A stretch of DNA of 18,469 bases from Acinetobacter sp. (GCA_030152675.1 JASLIY010000192.1:1-18469); one strand, 5' to 3'; positions 1 through 7,932 are shown, counted from the first letter of the stretch. Program-made: numbers and translations. The notes: generated by a model from the sequence alone, not told the origin.

Positions 1-448
1 TAAAAAAATCCAAGATCATATTCAAAATGCCGTGGATCTCGGCGCCAAGATTGAGATTGGTGGTCAGTTATCTGAGCTCGGTGCAACCTTCTTTGAACCG
101 ACCGTACTCAGTGCGGTCAGCCAAGAGATGAAAGTGGCACGAGAAGAAACCTTTGCGCCATTGGCGGCATTATTTCCATTCGAGACCGAAGAACAAGTGG
201 TTGAAATGGCAAATGATACCGAGTTCGGCTTGGCGGCGTATCTATTTACCCGCAGTACTGCACGCCAGTGGCGCGTTGGTGAAGCGCTCGACTATGGCAT
301 GGTCGGTATTAACACCGGTGGAATTTCCAATGTGGTTGCGCCATTTGGTGGAGTCAAACAATCGGGCTTGGGCCGTGAAGGTTCCAAGTTTGGGATCGAT
401 GAATACTTAGAAATGAAGTATCTCTGTATTGATCTATCTGAGGACTAA
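1..448 (+). CDS. gabD: Succinate-semialdehyde dehydrogenase, 3' end only
   Basis: This is the C-terminal ~149 residues of an NAD(P)-dependent aldehyde dehydrogenase. The open frame enters from the left edge (first full codon at base 2), so the catalytic Cys and Glu are outside the window. The visible part contains EETFAPLAALFPF, NDTEFGLAAYLFTR, VGINTGG and the ending PFGGVKQSGLGREGSKFGIDE. The GGVKQSGLGREGS stretch and the closing EYLEMKYLCID are typical of the GabD branch, which oxidises succinate semialdehyde to succinate at the end of the GABA route. It ends just before a strong plus-strand terminator and runs toward the minus-strand regulator, so it is a flanking housekeeping gene and not part of the catabolic cluster. 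Family assignment is firm. GabD rather than a related semialdehyde dehydrogenase is likely. Confidence 0.88.
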   Translation, partial: KKIQDHIQNAVDLGAKIEIGGQLSELGATFFEPTVLSAVSQEMKVAREETFAPLAALFPFETEEQVVEMANDTEFGLAAYLFTRSTARQWRVGEALDYGMVGINTGGISNVVAPFGGVKQSGLGREGSKFGIDEYLEMKYLCIDLSED

Positions 449-534
449 TGCGCTTGCTGTGAGGTGACATGATCGTGTCGAAGCGAGATTCGCTTGCACG
501 GGAGCAAGAGCTTGTAAGTTAAGTAAGTTGATTG

Positions 535-572
535 ATGCACTGTACAGCTTTGGCTGACAGTGCATTTTTATT
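535..572 (+). terminator. Rho-independent terminator of gabD
   Basis: The left arm ATGCACTGT-A-CAGC (535-548) pairs with GCTGACAGTGCAT (553-565) across a TTTG tetraloop, with one bulged A at 544. That gives 13 base pairs, followed at once by a T-rich run. The T run lies only on the plus-strand side, so it terminates gabD transcripts rather than those of the convergent regulator. Confidence 0.85.
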
Positions 573-612
573 GCAGAAAAAATAGTGGGATATGTGTTGG
601 AGGCTTAGAAGC

Positions 613-1452
613 TTAGTATAAAAACTGAGAAATTTGCGCGGCAGACGCGACCACTTGAGCACTGATTTCTTGTTTAAATACAGTTTCAGGATAGGTGCTG
701 ATCGGGCAACTGACGGAAAGGGTTGCCATGATTTCACCATCAGATTGGCGGGAAATCGGCGCACCACAGGCGGCCATATCATGGGTGAAATGCCCCCAAC
801 TGACCATATGATCTTGGCCACGAACGTCTTCAATGCGTTGCAATAATTCATTGAGATTTTTGGGAGTACGTTCTGAAAAGATCACCCAGTTTTGAAAATG
901 GGCATAGCGTTGTCTGACTTCGGCTTCGGATAACCCGGACAACATACATTGTCCAATTACTGTCGCATGCGCCGGCCAGCGTGTCCCCAAACGTAAGGTG
1001 CTGGTGAAATTGCCATTGGATTGGATATTACTGATAAACACAACATCCGTATGTTCTAAAACGGAAAGATGTACCGCAACGTTGTATTGATCGCGCAAGG
1101 ATTTCATGATCGGTGTGGACACATCGATCAGCGAAAGTTCAGAAATACTGTTAAACCCCAATTGCATCACCTTGGAATCTAGGCAGTAACTTTTTGCCGA
1201 GGATTTACGGAGATAGCCACAAGATTCTAGTGTGTAGATCAGTCGAAAAGCACTGGATCGATTGACCTCAAGAATCTCAGCAATATCCGTAATGGTCATC
1301 TCACGTGCTTCACGATTAAAGGCTTCGAGAATCGCGAGGCCTCGAATCAGTCCGGGCACCAAATAACGCTCATCATTTTTATGTACTTGATCATCCTTGA
1401 GAGCGACTGCTGTATTTTCAACCATTCTTGGCTTACCTGATATGTGAGTCAT
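613..1452 (-). CDS. IclR-family transcriptional regulator of the cluster
   Basis: A 279-residue protein with the two-part IclR layout. A winged helix-turn-helix spans about residues 30-90 (GLAILEAFN, then MTITDIAEILEVNRSSAFRL and LESCGYLRK), and an effector domain fills the rest, with AVHLSVLEHTDVVFI, LGTRWPAHATVIGQCMLSG and a late CGAPIS segment. IclR proteins bind short palindromes as dimers and often control aromatic catabolism genes read divergently from them, which is the arrangement here. The first ATG has no good ribosome site. A second ATG at 1425 (residue 10) has an AGG about 10 bases upstream and would leave a reasonable leader behind the promoter proposed at 1468-1496, so the true start may be 1425. 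It is probably the local, self-regulating controller of the cluster and porin; that role is inferred from position and shared boxes. Confidence 0.9.
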   Translation of the reverse strand: MTHISGKPRMVENTAVALKDDQVHKNDERYLVPGLIRGLAILEAFNREAREMTITDIAEILEVNRSSAFRLIYTLESCGYLRKSSAKSYCLDSKVMQLGFNSISELSLIDVSTPIMKSLRDQYNVAVHLSVLEHTDVVFISNIQSNGNFTSTLRLGTRWPAHATVIGQCMLSGLSEAEVRQRYAHFQNWVIFSERTPKNLNELLQRIEDVRGQDHMVSWGHFTHDMAACGAPISRQSDGEIMATLSVSCPISTYPETVFKQEISAQVVASAAQISQFLY

Positions 1453-1467
1453 GCAATTTTGCAGTTC

Positions 1468-1496
1468 ATTCTAACGATATATTCTATACAAAACAA
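1468..1496 (-). promoter_or_regulatory. Possible iclR promoter overlapping its own operator
   Basis: Read on the minus strand, TTGTTT (1491-1496) and TAGAAT (1468-1473) are 17 bases apart. The -10 matches consensus at 5 of 6 positions and the -35 at 3 of 6. The 16-base box at 1479-1494 fills the gap between them, an arrangement expected for autorepression. Transcription would start near 1461. Confidence 0.4.
1479..1494. promoter_or_regulatory. Regulator box, copy A (degenerate)
   Basis: ATATTCTATACAAAAC. It is identical at 14 of 16 positions to copy B (1624-1639) and at 12 of 16 to the perfect palindrome in front of the porin (14856-14871). The right half (TATACAAAAC) is intact and the left half has decayed. 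A 12-base core, TATACAAAACAA, recurs exactly at 1485-1496 and 1630-1641. Probably an operator for the neighbouring IclR-family protein. Confidence 0.5.
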
Positions 1497-1565
1497 TTTG
1501 CTTCTTTAAATTGCAACCGAATTTTATTTAAATTTAAGTTGTTGAAAATACTGCTAATTATTAGT

Positions 1566-1595
1566 TTGACACTAAATTGTGATCAAGGGTATTCT
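1566..1595 (+). promoter_or_regulatory. Candidate promoter of the catabolic operon
   Basis: A perfect TTGACA (1566-1571) is followed after 18 bases by TATTCT (1590-1595), which matches the -10 consensus at 4 of 6 positions. Transcription would start near 1602. Box copy B then lies about 20-40 bases downstream, where a bound repressor would block elongation or open-complex escape. The weak -10 and 18-base spacer keep confidence moderate. Confidence 0.45.
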
Positions 1596-1623
1596 TGTGG
1601 CTAAGTTTTACATATTAAATAAG

Positions 1624-1639
1624 ATTTTATATACAAAAC
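1624..1639. promoter_or_regulatory. Regulator box, copy B (operon operator)
   Basis: ATTTTATATACAAAAC, an imperfect palindrome that differs at only 2 of 16 positions from the perfect GTTTTATATATAAAAC before the porin. It ends 17 bases before the ferredoxin start codon and overlaps nothing coding. Likely the main operator of the operon. Confidence 0.55.
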
Positions 1640-1656
1640 AAATAACGGAGTGAGCG

Positions 1657-1974
1657 ATGAGTTGGATCTCAGTCTGCACGCGTGCAGAAGTCAGCGAAGA
1701 CGAGCCGAAAGCAATCGAGCTGGATACGCACAAAATCGGGGTGTTTTTAATTGATGAACAATATTTTGCGATTGAAAACGTATGTCCACATGCTTTTGCC
1801 TTGCTGACGGAAGGTTTCGTTGAGGCGAACACCGTGGAGTGCCCATTGCATGAAGCGATTTTTGATATTCCAAGTGGAATTTTAAAGAGCGGGCCAGGGT
1901 GCAGAAATTTGTCGACTTATCCTGTGCGGATTGAAGGAGATCAGATTCAAGTCGACATGAGCAGGTCTGGCTAG
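1657..1974 (+). CDS. Rieske [2Fe-2S] ferredoxin of the oxygenase system
   Basis: A 105-residue soluble electron carrier. The Rieske cluster ligands are all present: C43-P-H45 in NVCPHAFALLTEGF and C62-P-L-H65 in VECPLHEAIFD. This is the C-x-H / C-x-x-H pattern of bacterial dioxygenase ferredoxins, and the length matches that family (about 100-110). It should carry electrons from the FAD reductase (5285-6496) to the oxygenase (2365-3438). It is the first gene of the operon. Its start is set by GGAG eight bases ahead of the ATG. A NirD-like Rieske protein is the main alternative, but the neighbouring oxygenase and reductase argue against that. Confidence 0.92.
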   Translation: MSWISVCTRAEVSEDEPKAIELDTHKIGVFLIDEQYFAIENVCPHAFALLTEGFVEANTVECPLHEAIFDIPSGILKSGPGCRNLSTYPVRIEGDQIQVDMSRSG

Positions 1975-2047
1975 ATCACGCAGCACAACCTTAAAACAAG
2001 TGAAAAACGTGAAAATAAAATAAGCACAAGCAAAGGGAAGATAACAC

Positions 2048-2347
2048 ATGCAAGCATTTAACCAAAAATTAGAAACTTGGTTGCAAAATAAACCGACAGA
2101 TCAAGCAGGTATTCAAAATATTCAAATCCCCGGTCAAAGCGAATTGTTGATCTGGCAAACGCGCCACAAAGTTCCGAGTGCCTATGAAGCTGACTTTATT
2201 CAGCATCTCATCCAAGCCTTTCAAGCGGGTCATCGTGAACTCTCGAGTTTGGTCACGGCCTTAAATCAGCAAGGTTTTCGCAGTGAATCTGGCATGGCAT
2301 GGACCACACAGAGTTTTAGCGACGAGATGCAACGCTTAGGGTATTAA
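2048..2347 (+). CDS. Small recombinase-like helix-turn-helix protein, function unknown
   Basis: A 99-residue protein between the ferredoxin and oxygenase genes, with GGGAAG as ribosome site. The N-terminal half (1-55) shows no motif I recognise. The C-terminal half (about 60-99) reads GHRELSSLVTALNQQGFRSE then GMAWTTQSFSDEMQRLGY. This resembles the small helix-turn-helix at the end of serine recombinases (a helix, LN..G..., a short loop, G..W, then a second helix ending LGY). There is no recombinase catalytic domain, so it is not an integrase remnant with activity. Small proteins of this kind turn up, from memory, beside Rieske oxygenase genes in aromatic clusters. Whether it binds DNA or acts as an accessory subunit of the oxygenase cannot be told from sequence. 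Confidence 0.8.
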   Translation: MQAFNQKLETWLQNKPTDQAGIQNIQIPGQSELLIWQTRHKVPSAYEADFIQHLIQAFQAGHRELSSLVTALNQQGFRSESGMAWTTQSFSDEMQRLGY

Positions 2348-2364
2348 TTCAAGGAAGAATCAAA

Positions 2365-3438
2365 ATGAACGCAAAAATATTAGTCGACACGGCACAGCGC
2401 TCACCCGAGCAGTACCTAGAGTTGGGCCTCCGCGATGCTTGGTATCCGGTATTGTCGAGTTGGGAAGTGCATTCCAATCCTATTGGCATTACCCGTTTAG
2501 GTGAAAACATTGCGCTGTGGCGTGACGAGCAGGGACAAATCCATGCCATCGAAGATCGCTGCCCACATCGTGGCGCACGTTTATCTTTGGGGTGGAACTT
2601 GGGCGACCGCTTGGCCTGTTGGTATCACGGCGTTGAAGTTCGGGGGGATGGCATGGTGACTGATGTGCCTGCAGTGCATTCATGTCCGCTCAAAGGCAGT
2701 CAATGTGTCAAATCCTACCCAGTCATTGAACGACATGGCGCGATTTTCCTCTGGTTTGGAATCGATCCACAGCAAGCCCCTGAAGATTTGATTTTTCCAG
2801 AGCAATTGGCCAGTGAAGAGTGGAGTTCATTTTTGTGCCAAGCCGATTGGAAGGTGAACTATCAGTACGCGGTCGATAACGTCATGGACCCGATGCATGG
2901 TTCCTACCTCCATGGGACTTCGCACTCGATGGCTGAGGGGGATCGCACTGCAGAAATGAAACACCGCACCACGGCAACGGGCTTTGTGTTTGAAAAAGTC
3001 GGACAGAGTGGGGTCAACTTTGACTGGGTCGAGTACGGCCATACCGGTGCACATTGGTTACGTCTCTCGATTCCGTATCGTCAAGAATTTGGCCCGGGCG
3101 GTGAGTTCTGGATTGTGGGCTATGCCACGCCGATTGATGCTGAACATACGCGGGTCTTTTTCTGGCGCTGTCGCAAAGTCAGTGGCTGGCAGCGACATGT
3201 TTGGCGCTTTATGTATCGCAATCATTTGGAGCTCTTGCATTGGGATGTGTTGGAACAGGATCGGATCGTGCTGGAAAATTTAGCTCCGCAGGCGCGCCAA
3301 CATGAATACCTCTATCAACATGATGTGGGACTGTCACGTCTACGTCGCATCATGAAAAAACAAGCAGAGCAGCAACTCAAAAAAATCGCCAGTTTAGCCA
3401 CTGAGCAGGCCAATCGCGTCGAGCTACAGGAAGTCTGA
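2365..3438 (+). CDS. Rieske non-haem iron oxygenase, alpha subunit
   Basis: A 357-residue catalytic component. The N-terminal Rieske domain has C66-P-H68 and C85-W-Y-H88 (DRCPHRGARLS, LACWYHGVE). The catalytic domain has NVMDPMHGSYLHG, giving bridging Asp175 and iron ligands His178 and His183; a late Asp (D299 in LEQDRIVLE) is the probable third ligand. Length and motifs fit the alpha-only phthalate/vanillate branch of the family rather than alpha-beta biphenyl-type enzymes, and no beta-subunit gene is present. Members hydroxylate or demethylate aromatic and heterocyclic acids. Electrons should come from the ferredoxin upstream and the reductase downstream. AAGGAAG precedes the ATG, and the stop is one base before the SDR start, so the two are translationally coupled. 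The substrate is not predictable. Confidence 0.93.
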   Translation: MNAKILVDTAQRSPEQYLELGLRDAWYPVLSSWEVHSNPIGITRLGENIALWRDEQGQIHAIEDRCPHRGARLSLGWNLGDRLACWYHGVEVRGDGMVTDVPAVHSCPLKGSQCVKSYPVIERHGAIFLWFGIDPQQAPEDLIFPEQLASEEWSSFLCQADWKVNYQYAVDNVMDPMHGSYLHGTSHSMAEGDRTAEMKHRTTATGFVFEKVGQSGVNFDWVEYGHTGAHWLRLSIPYRQEFGPGGEFWIVGYATPIDAEHTRVFFWRCRKVSGWQRHVWRFMYRNHLELLHWDVLEQDRIVLENLAPQARQHEYLYQHDVGLSRLRRIMKKQAEQQLKKIASLATEQANRVELQEV

Positions 3439-3439
3439 T

Positions 3440-4204
3440 ATGCATCAAGTTCAGCTGTTATCTGGCAAAAAAATTCTGGTCACCGGTGCGGCACGTGGCT
3501 TGGGTTATGCGTTTGCACAGGCCATTGCAGCCGCAGGCGCCAGTGTGGTGATGGCCGATATCCTTGTGGATTTGGTGCATGACCGCGCAGCTGAGTTACG
3601 AAATTTGGGACAACATGTGGCGGCGACTGGTGTGGACTTGACCGATGCAACGTCGATTCAGCGCGCGGTGCAATGTGCGATCGATACACTCGGTGGTCTT
3701 GATGGCTTGGTCAACTGTGCTGCGCTGGCCAGCAATGTTGGTGGGCAAGACTTGATGCAGTATGACCCTGATCTCTGGGATCGGGTTATGAACATCAATG
3801 TCAAAGGCACCTGGTTGATGACTCAGGCTTGTGTACCGTATTTAAAACAATCTTCGGCTGGAAAAGTGATCAATATCGCCTCGGATACCGCACTCTGGGG
3901 AGCACCTCAACTCATGGCCTATGTCGCCAGTAAGGGGGCGCTGATCGCCATGACCCGCTCGATGGCACGTGAACTCGGGACAGATGGGATCTGTGTCAAT
4001 ACCATTTCACCAGGACTGACCTTGGGTGAAGCCACGGACTATGTACCACAGCAACGCCACCAACTGTATGTTTCGGGTCGTGCCATTCAGCGCGCACAGT
4101 TGCCTGAAGATCTCAATGGAACGGCGCTGTATTTACTTTCAGATTTATCCTCATTCGTTACTGGGCAAAATATTCCAGTGAATGGTGGCTTTGTCTTTAA
4201 TTAG
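3440..4204 (+). CDS. Short-chain dehydrogenase, likely (dihydro)diol or alcohol dehydrogenase
   Basis: A 254-residue classical SDR. It has the cofactor loop TGAARGLG (15-22), D40 at the end of beta-2 (suggesting NAD preference), NCAA (92-95) in place of the usual NNAG, and a complete active site: N120 region, S148, Y161 and K165 (YVASK). It closes with GQNIPVNGGFVF, as in most SDRs. Following the oxygenase directly, it probably oxidises the hydroxylated product (cis-dihydrodiol to catechol, or alcohol to ketone). Its stop codon TAG lies inside the AGGAGG ribosome site of the next gene. Function within the SDR family is inferred only from position. Confidence 0.9.
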   Translation: MHQVQLLSGKKILVTGAARGLGYAFAQAIAAAGASVVMADILVDLVHDRAAELRNLGQHVAATGVDLTDATSIQRAVQCAIDTLGGLDGLVNCAALASNVGGQDLMQYDPDLWDRVMNINVKGTWLMTQACVPYLKQSSAGKVINIASDTALWGAPQLMAYVASKGALIAMTRSMARELGTDGICVNTISPGLTLGEATDYVPQQRHQLYVSGRAIQRAQLPEDLNGTALYLLSDLSSFVTGQNIPVNGGFVFN

Positions 4205-4215
4205 GAGGGATGCAC

Positions 4216-5148
4216 ATGATTACAGGGATTGAGGTCCTCAAGTTTGGCGTAGAAGATCGCGTTGCTGCACAACGTTTTTTGGCTGATTTCGGCCTCACGG
4301 CACGATCATCAGATCTTGATAACAGTGAGCTTTATGTCACGCAAAATGGCAGTCGGATTTATCTATTTGATCTTGATGATCCCCAATTGCCGGAGGCGAT
4401 CGAGCCCGGCTCGACGTTACGCGAAGTGACTTGGGGGGTGAAAAGTGCAGAGGCGCTACAGCAACTGGCGCAGAATCTGGCCGAGGTTGAGGGCTTTGAA
4501 TCGCATGCCATGACGGTGAAGTGTATCGATCCAAATGGTCTGCGCTTGGTGTTTAAACGCAGTATCACCCATCCCGTGACTGAACTTAAAACCGAAAGTA
4601 TCAATCAGTATGGACGGGTACAACGCATCAATGCCGCCAGTCCCGTCTATGAACAAGCAGCACCGGTGGCGATCGGACATGTGGTGTTTTTCACTCCTGA
4701 TTTGGCCAAGACCGAAGACTTTTATAAACAGAAATTAGGCTTTCACTTATCCGATGCTTATCGTGATCGCGGCGCATTTTTACGCTGCAGTGGCGAGGGT
4801 TATCACCACGATTTGTTCTTATTGTCTGTGCCGAACAAGCCGGTTGGCCTCAATCACGTTGCCTTTGTGGTACGTGATATTCATGAAGTGATTGGGGGCG
4901 GATTGTGTATGAACCGTCGTCAATGGTCGACCTTTATCGGTCCGGGACGACATCCGATTTCATCGGCTTATTTCTGGTACGTCAATTCACCCTTGGGCGG
5001 CGCATTCGAATACTACACCAACGATGATTATCTCACCGAAGCGTGGGTGCCACGGGTGGAAGAGCATTGTCTGGAACTCTTTACAGAGTGGGCGATTGAA
5101 GGCGGGCTTGATGACCAGACCCGACGTCAGGTGAGGTCGGCAGGATAA
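4216..5148 (+). CDS. Extradiol ring-cleavage dioxygenase, two-domain VOC type
   Basis: A 310-residue protein of two VOC (glyoxalase/bleomycin-fold) modules, about 1-125 and 150-290. The C-terminal module has the full extradiol metal triad: H155 (IGHVVFFTPDL), H214 (GLNHVAFVV) and E265 (GGAFEYYTND). It also has the second-shell residues seen in BphC-type enzymes: H197/H198, H246 (GPGRHP) and Y255. The spacing of these residues is close to 2,3-dihydroxybiphenyl 1,2-dioxygenase. It should open an aromatic ring beside a catechol pair using Fe(II) and O2. Start 4216 is chosen over the ATG at 4210 because GGAGG (4204-4208) sits 7 bases from 4216 but touches 4210. The N-terminal module lacks the ligands, as is usual for the family. 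Confidence 0.88.
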   Translation: MITGIEVLKFGVEDRVAAQRFLADFGLTARSSDLDNSELYVTQNGSRIYLFDLDDPQLPEAIEPGSTLREVTWGVKSAEALQQLAQNLAEVEGFESHAMTVKCIDPNGLRLVFKRSITHPVTELKTESINQYGRVQRINAASPVYEQAAPVAIGHVVFFTPDLAKTEDFYKQKLGFHLSDAYRDRGAFLRCSGEGYHHDLFLLSVPNKPVGLNHVAFVVRDIHEVIGGGLCMNRRQWSTFIGPGRHPISSAYFWYVNSPLGGAFEYYTNDDYLTEAWVPRVEEHCLELFTEWAIEGGLDDQTRRQVRSAG

Positions 5149-5284
5149 TGCCGGCGTGAAGCCATCAGCGCAACAGCGCAAAAACCAAGCCAAGGTCGAT
5201 AAGGTCTGATCAGTCACAAGCCAACACAGCCAAGGTTTGATCAGTAAGAAAGCGCAGTCATGGAAATCGGCGCAGGGAGTTGCT
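5149..5284. other. Spacer with imperfect internal duplication
   Basis: No gene. It contains AGCCAAGGT twice (5188-5196, 5228-5236) and AAGGTYTGATCAGT twice (5201-5214, 5232-5245, one difference). No terminator or clear promoter is visible, so readthrough to the reductase is expected. Confidence 0.4.
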
Positions 5285-6496
5285 ATGCAAAAAATTGTGA
5301 TTATCGGTGCAGGTCAAGCCGCAGGTTGGGCCGTGAGTACCCTGAGACAACAAGGCTATTTGGGTGAAATCCATGTGGTTTCCAATGAAGCGCAGGTCTT
5401 TTATGAGCGCCCGCCCTTGTCGAAACAGGTGCTGTCACAGCAAGCCAGTTATGAGAGCTTGAATTTATTTGCAGCTGATCAAATCGATGCCTTTGCGATC
5501 CAATGGCACAAACCTGATCAAGCCAGCAGCATCGACCCTGCAGCCAAGACGGTGCAATTGAGCAGTGGCAAGCAATTGAGCTATGACAAGTTGTTGTTGG
5601 CGACAGGCAGTCGTGCACGGATGCCCAATCCGGATTGGAAGAAGATGCCGCAAGTGTTGACCTTGCGTGATGTACAAGATTGTCAACGTCTGACGGAGGC
5701 CTTGGCCACAGCAGAGCGAATTGCGGTGATTGGTGGGGGCTGGATCGGACTCGAAATTGCCGCCACGGTACGCCAGCAAGGAAAACATGTCGAGATCTTT
5801 GAATATGGCGAGCGTCTTTGCGCTCGAAGTGTGAGCCCAGCGGTATCGGATTTTCTCAAACAGATACATCAGCAGGCGGGCACGCTGGTCCATCTGAATA
5901 GCCAGCAGCTGAGTTTGCAGCAAATGCCTGAACTGAAAATCCAAGTTTGTAATGCACCCGCTGCGCCAGAAGTGTTCGACTTGGTGGTGGTGGGGGCTGG
6001 GGCAGAAATTGCCAAAGAGTTGGGGGTTGATGCGGGCTTAGCGGTCAAAGATGGCATCGTGGTCAATCACTATGGTCAGAGTTCGAATGCCGATATCTAT
6101 GCAGCAGGCGATGTGGCGATTCATCCGGGGCTGGGTTACTGCATTCAGTCTTGGGCCAATGCGCAAAACCAAGCCATTAGTGCCGCCAAATCGATGTTGG
6201 GCCAAGCCAGCGAGTATCAGGATATTCCGTGGCTATGGTCTGATCAGTATCACTTTAATATTCAAATTTTAGGCATCTATCAACCTGATCGCGCCAAGCA
6301 TATGGTTGTTCGCCAAAGTTCGGAAACGCAAAAAAGCTTTCTTTATTTAGATGAAGAACATCGCTTGATCAATCTGATCGCGGTGAATGATGCCAAGTTG
6401 GTCAAGTTGGGCAAACGCTGGATACAGGCCGGCAGCGTACTTGATCCCGCATTGTTGGGCAATCCTGAGTTTAATGTCATGAAACTAAAAGCGTGA
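5285..6496 (+). CDS. FAD-dependent ferredoxin reductase
   Basis: A 403-residue NADH:ferredoxin reductase of the putidaredoxin/rhodocoxin reductase type. Two Rossmann domains are visible: FAD site G8-A-G10-Q-A-A (VIIGAGQAAG), the FAD-family signature YERPPLSK, NAD site G150-G-G152-W-I-G155 (VIGGGWIGLE) and the FAD-closing DIYAAGDVA (270-278). The C-terminal domain runs to the end, and length fits the family (about 400-410). It supplies electrons from NAD(P)H to the Rieske ferredoxin. An upstream in-frame ATG at 5237 is rejected because AGGGAG lies 5 bases before the ATG at 5285 and the protein then starts directly at the FAD-binding strand. It is separated from the oxygenase genes by two catabolic genes, as is common in such operons. 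Confidence 0.93.
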   Translation: MQKIVIIGAGQAAGWAVSTLRQQGYLGEIHVVSNEAQVFYERPPLSKQVLSQQASYESLNLFAADQIDAFAIQWHKPDQASSIDPAAKTVQLSSGKQLSYDKLLLATGSRARMPNPDWKKMPQVLTLRDVQDCQRLTEALATAERIAVIGGGWIGLEIAATVRQQGKHVEIFEYGERLCARSVSPAVSDFLKQIHQQAGTLVHLNSQQLSLQQMPELKIQVCNAPAAPEVFDLVVVGAGAEIAKELGVDAGLAVKDGIVVNHYGQSSNADIYAAGDVAIHPGLGYCIQSWANAQNQAISAAKSMLGQASEYQDIPWLWSDQYHFNIQILGIYQPDRAKHMVVRQSSETQKSFLYLDEEHRLINLIAVNDAKLVKLGKRWIQAGSVLDPALLGNPEFNVMKLKA

Positions 6497-6605
6497 GATG
6501 GAAGTCGTTGATTGGGAAATCTTAACTTTAGAAAAATAGATCGAATCAGCCAGACATGAAAAATACAGACAGAGAGAACTACTCAACATGTCGAAGGAAT
6601 GAAGC

Positions 6606-7829
6606 ATGAGTATTGAAGAAAAAAGTGGAATAAAGCATTGGACACCGGCATTTGTTTTGATGATCTGTGTGGTCTTGGCTTTCTTCGACAAGATTAGTAT
6701 TGCGGTTTTATTTACCGATCCTCAATTTCAAGGCGCAATGGGGATTGCACAAGACAAGGCCAAACTCGGTTGGTTGATGACCAGTTTCTTATTGGCTTAT
6801 GGCTTCTCATCGATGTTCTTGAGTTTTTTGGGCGATATTTTTAACCCGAAAAAACTTCTGATGTGGAGCGTACTGTCTTGGGGCGCATTGATGCTGTGCA
6901 TGGGCTTTGCCAAAGACTACAGCACTATGTTGTTTTTGCGCGTATTGCTCGGGATCGCGGAAGGGCCGCTATTTGCCTTGGCCTATGCCATCGTCAAACA
7001 AACCTATAGCGACCGCCAGCAAGCACGTGCCTCAACCTTATTTTTGCTCGGTACGCCGATAGGTGCATCGTTGGGTTTTCCAATTACAGCTGCCGTCTTG
7101 GCCAAGTATGACTGGCATACCACCTTCTTTGTGATGGCGGCCATGACCTTGATTGCGGTGCTCAGCATCCTGATCGGTCTACGCAATCTCGAACTGAAAA
7201 AAGTCCGTGAGATGCAGAATGTCAGTACCAGTACCAACTTTAAAAGCCATCTGCATAACACCAAATCCCTGCTGCGTAATGGCGCCTTTTGGTTGGTGTG
7301 CTTTTTCAATATTGCGTTGATGACGTATTTGTGGGGCCTCAACAGCTGGGTGCCGTCCTATCTGATTCAAGACAAAGGCTTTAACTTAAAAGAATTTGGC
7401 ACCTATTCCAGCCTGCCGTTTATGGCGATGTTGCTGGGCGAAATCGCAGGTGCATTTATCTCCGACAAATTGGGTCGACGTTCGATTCAGGTATTTTCGG
7501 GACTGCTGTTTGCGGGGGTATTTATGTACGCGATGGTGGTCTTAACCGATCCGATGTGGATCATCGCCGCCATGTCGATCAGTGCCATGTCATGGGGCTT
7601 TGGGGCCTCGGCGATCTTCGCACTATTGGCTCGCGTGACCACGGCCGATGTCGGTGCAACCGCAGGCGGAATATTCAATGGTATGGCCAACTTCTCTAGT
7701 GCTGTGGCACCGGTGTTGATCGGTTATATCGTGATGCAAACCCATAGTTTTAATTTAGGCATCACACTTTTGGCCGCAGTGGCGGTGCTTGGATCATTGT
7801 TCTTGCTGCCGTTGTTAAAACGTCATTAA
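6606..7829 (+). CDS. MFS transporter, anion/cation symporter-like
   Basis: A 407-residue integral inner-membrane protein with about twelve hydrophobic segments. TM1 carries FFDKISIAVL (residues 26-35), the D-R/K-x-N/S element of the ACS (phthalate/tartrate permease-like) group. Cytoplasmic motif A appears in altered form after TM2 (LGDIFNPKKLL, about 75-85) and in canonical form in the second half (ISDKLGRRS). AGGAATG precedes the start. It most likely imports the organic acid substrate of the pathway by proton symport and pairs with the porin at 14941-16137. The 109-base gap upstream shows no terminator. Confidence 0.9.
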   Translation: MSIEEKSGIKHWTPAFVLMICVVLAFFDKISIAVLFTDPQFQGAMGIAQDKAKLGWLMTSFLLAYGFSSMFLSFLGDIFNPKKLLMWSVLSWGALMLCMGFAKDYSTMLFLRVLLGIAEGPLFALAYAIVKQTYSDRQQARASTLFLLGTPIGASLGFPITAAVLAKYDWHTTFFVMAAMTLIAVLSILIGLRNLELKKVREMQNVSTSTNFKSHLHNTKSLLRNGAFWLVCFFNIALMTYLWGLNSWVPSYLIQDKGFNLKEFGTYSSLPFMAMLLGEIAGAFISDKLGRRSIQVFSGLLFAGVFMYAMVVLTDPMWIIAAMSISAMSWGFGASAIFALLARVTTADVGATAGGIFNGMANFSSAVAPVLIGYIVMQTHSFNLGITLLAAVAVLGSLFLLPLLKRH

Positions 7830-7883
7830 GTTTGATGATTTGAAGCATGCGTAACGGAATTTGTTTATTTACATCGATGACTG

Positions 7884-7898
7884 GCTGAAGTGTTCAGC
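7884..7898. repeat. Short inverted repeat between transporter and cupin genes
   Basis: GCTGAA-GTG-TTCAGC forms a 6-bp hairpin with a 3-base loop. There is no T run, so it is not a terminator. It may be an RNA processing or stabilising hairpin, or chance. Confidence 0.3.
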
Positions 7899-7932
7899 AG
7901 TCGCAAGTCTTGTATTTCACAGGAGTTAAACC

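Noticed and set aside
5465..5944. 159-codon minus-strand frame
   Set aside because: Shadow of the ferredoxin reductase; composition is not protein-like and no motif is seen.
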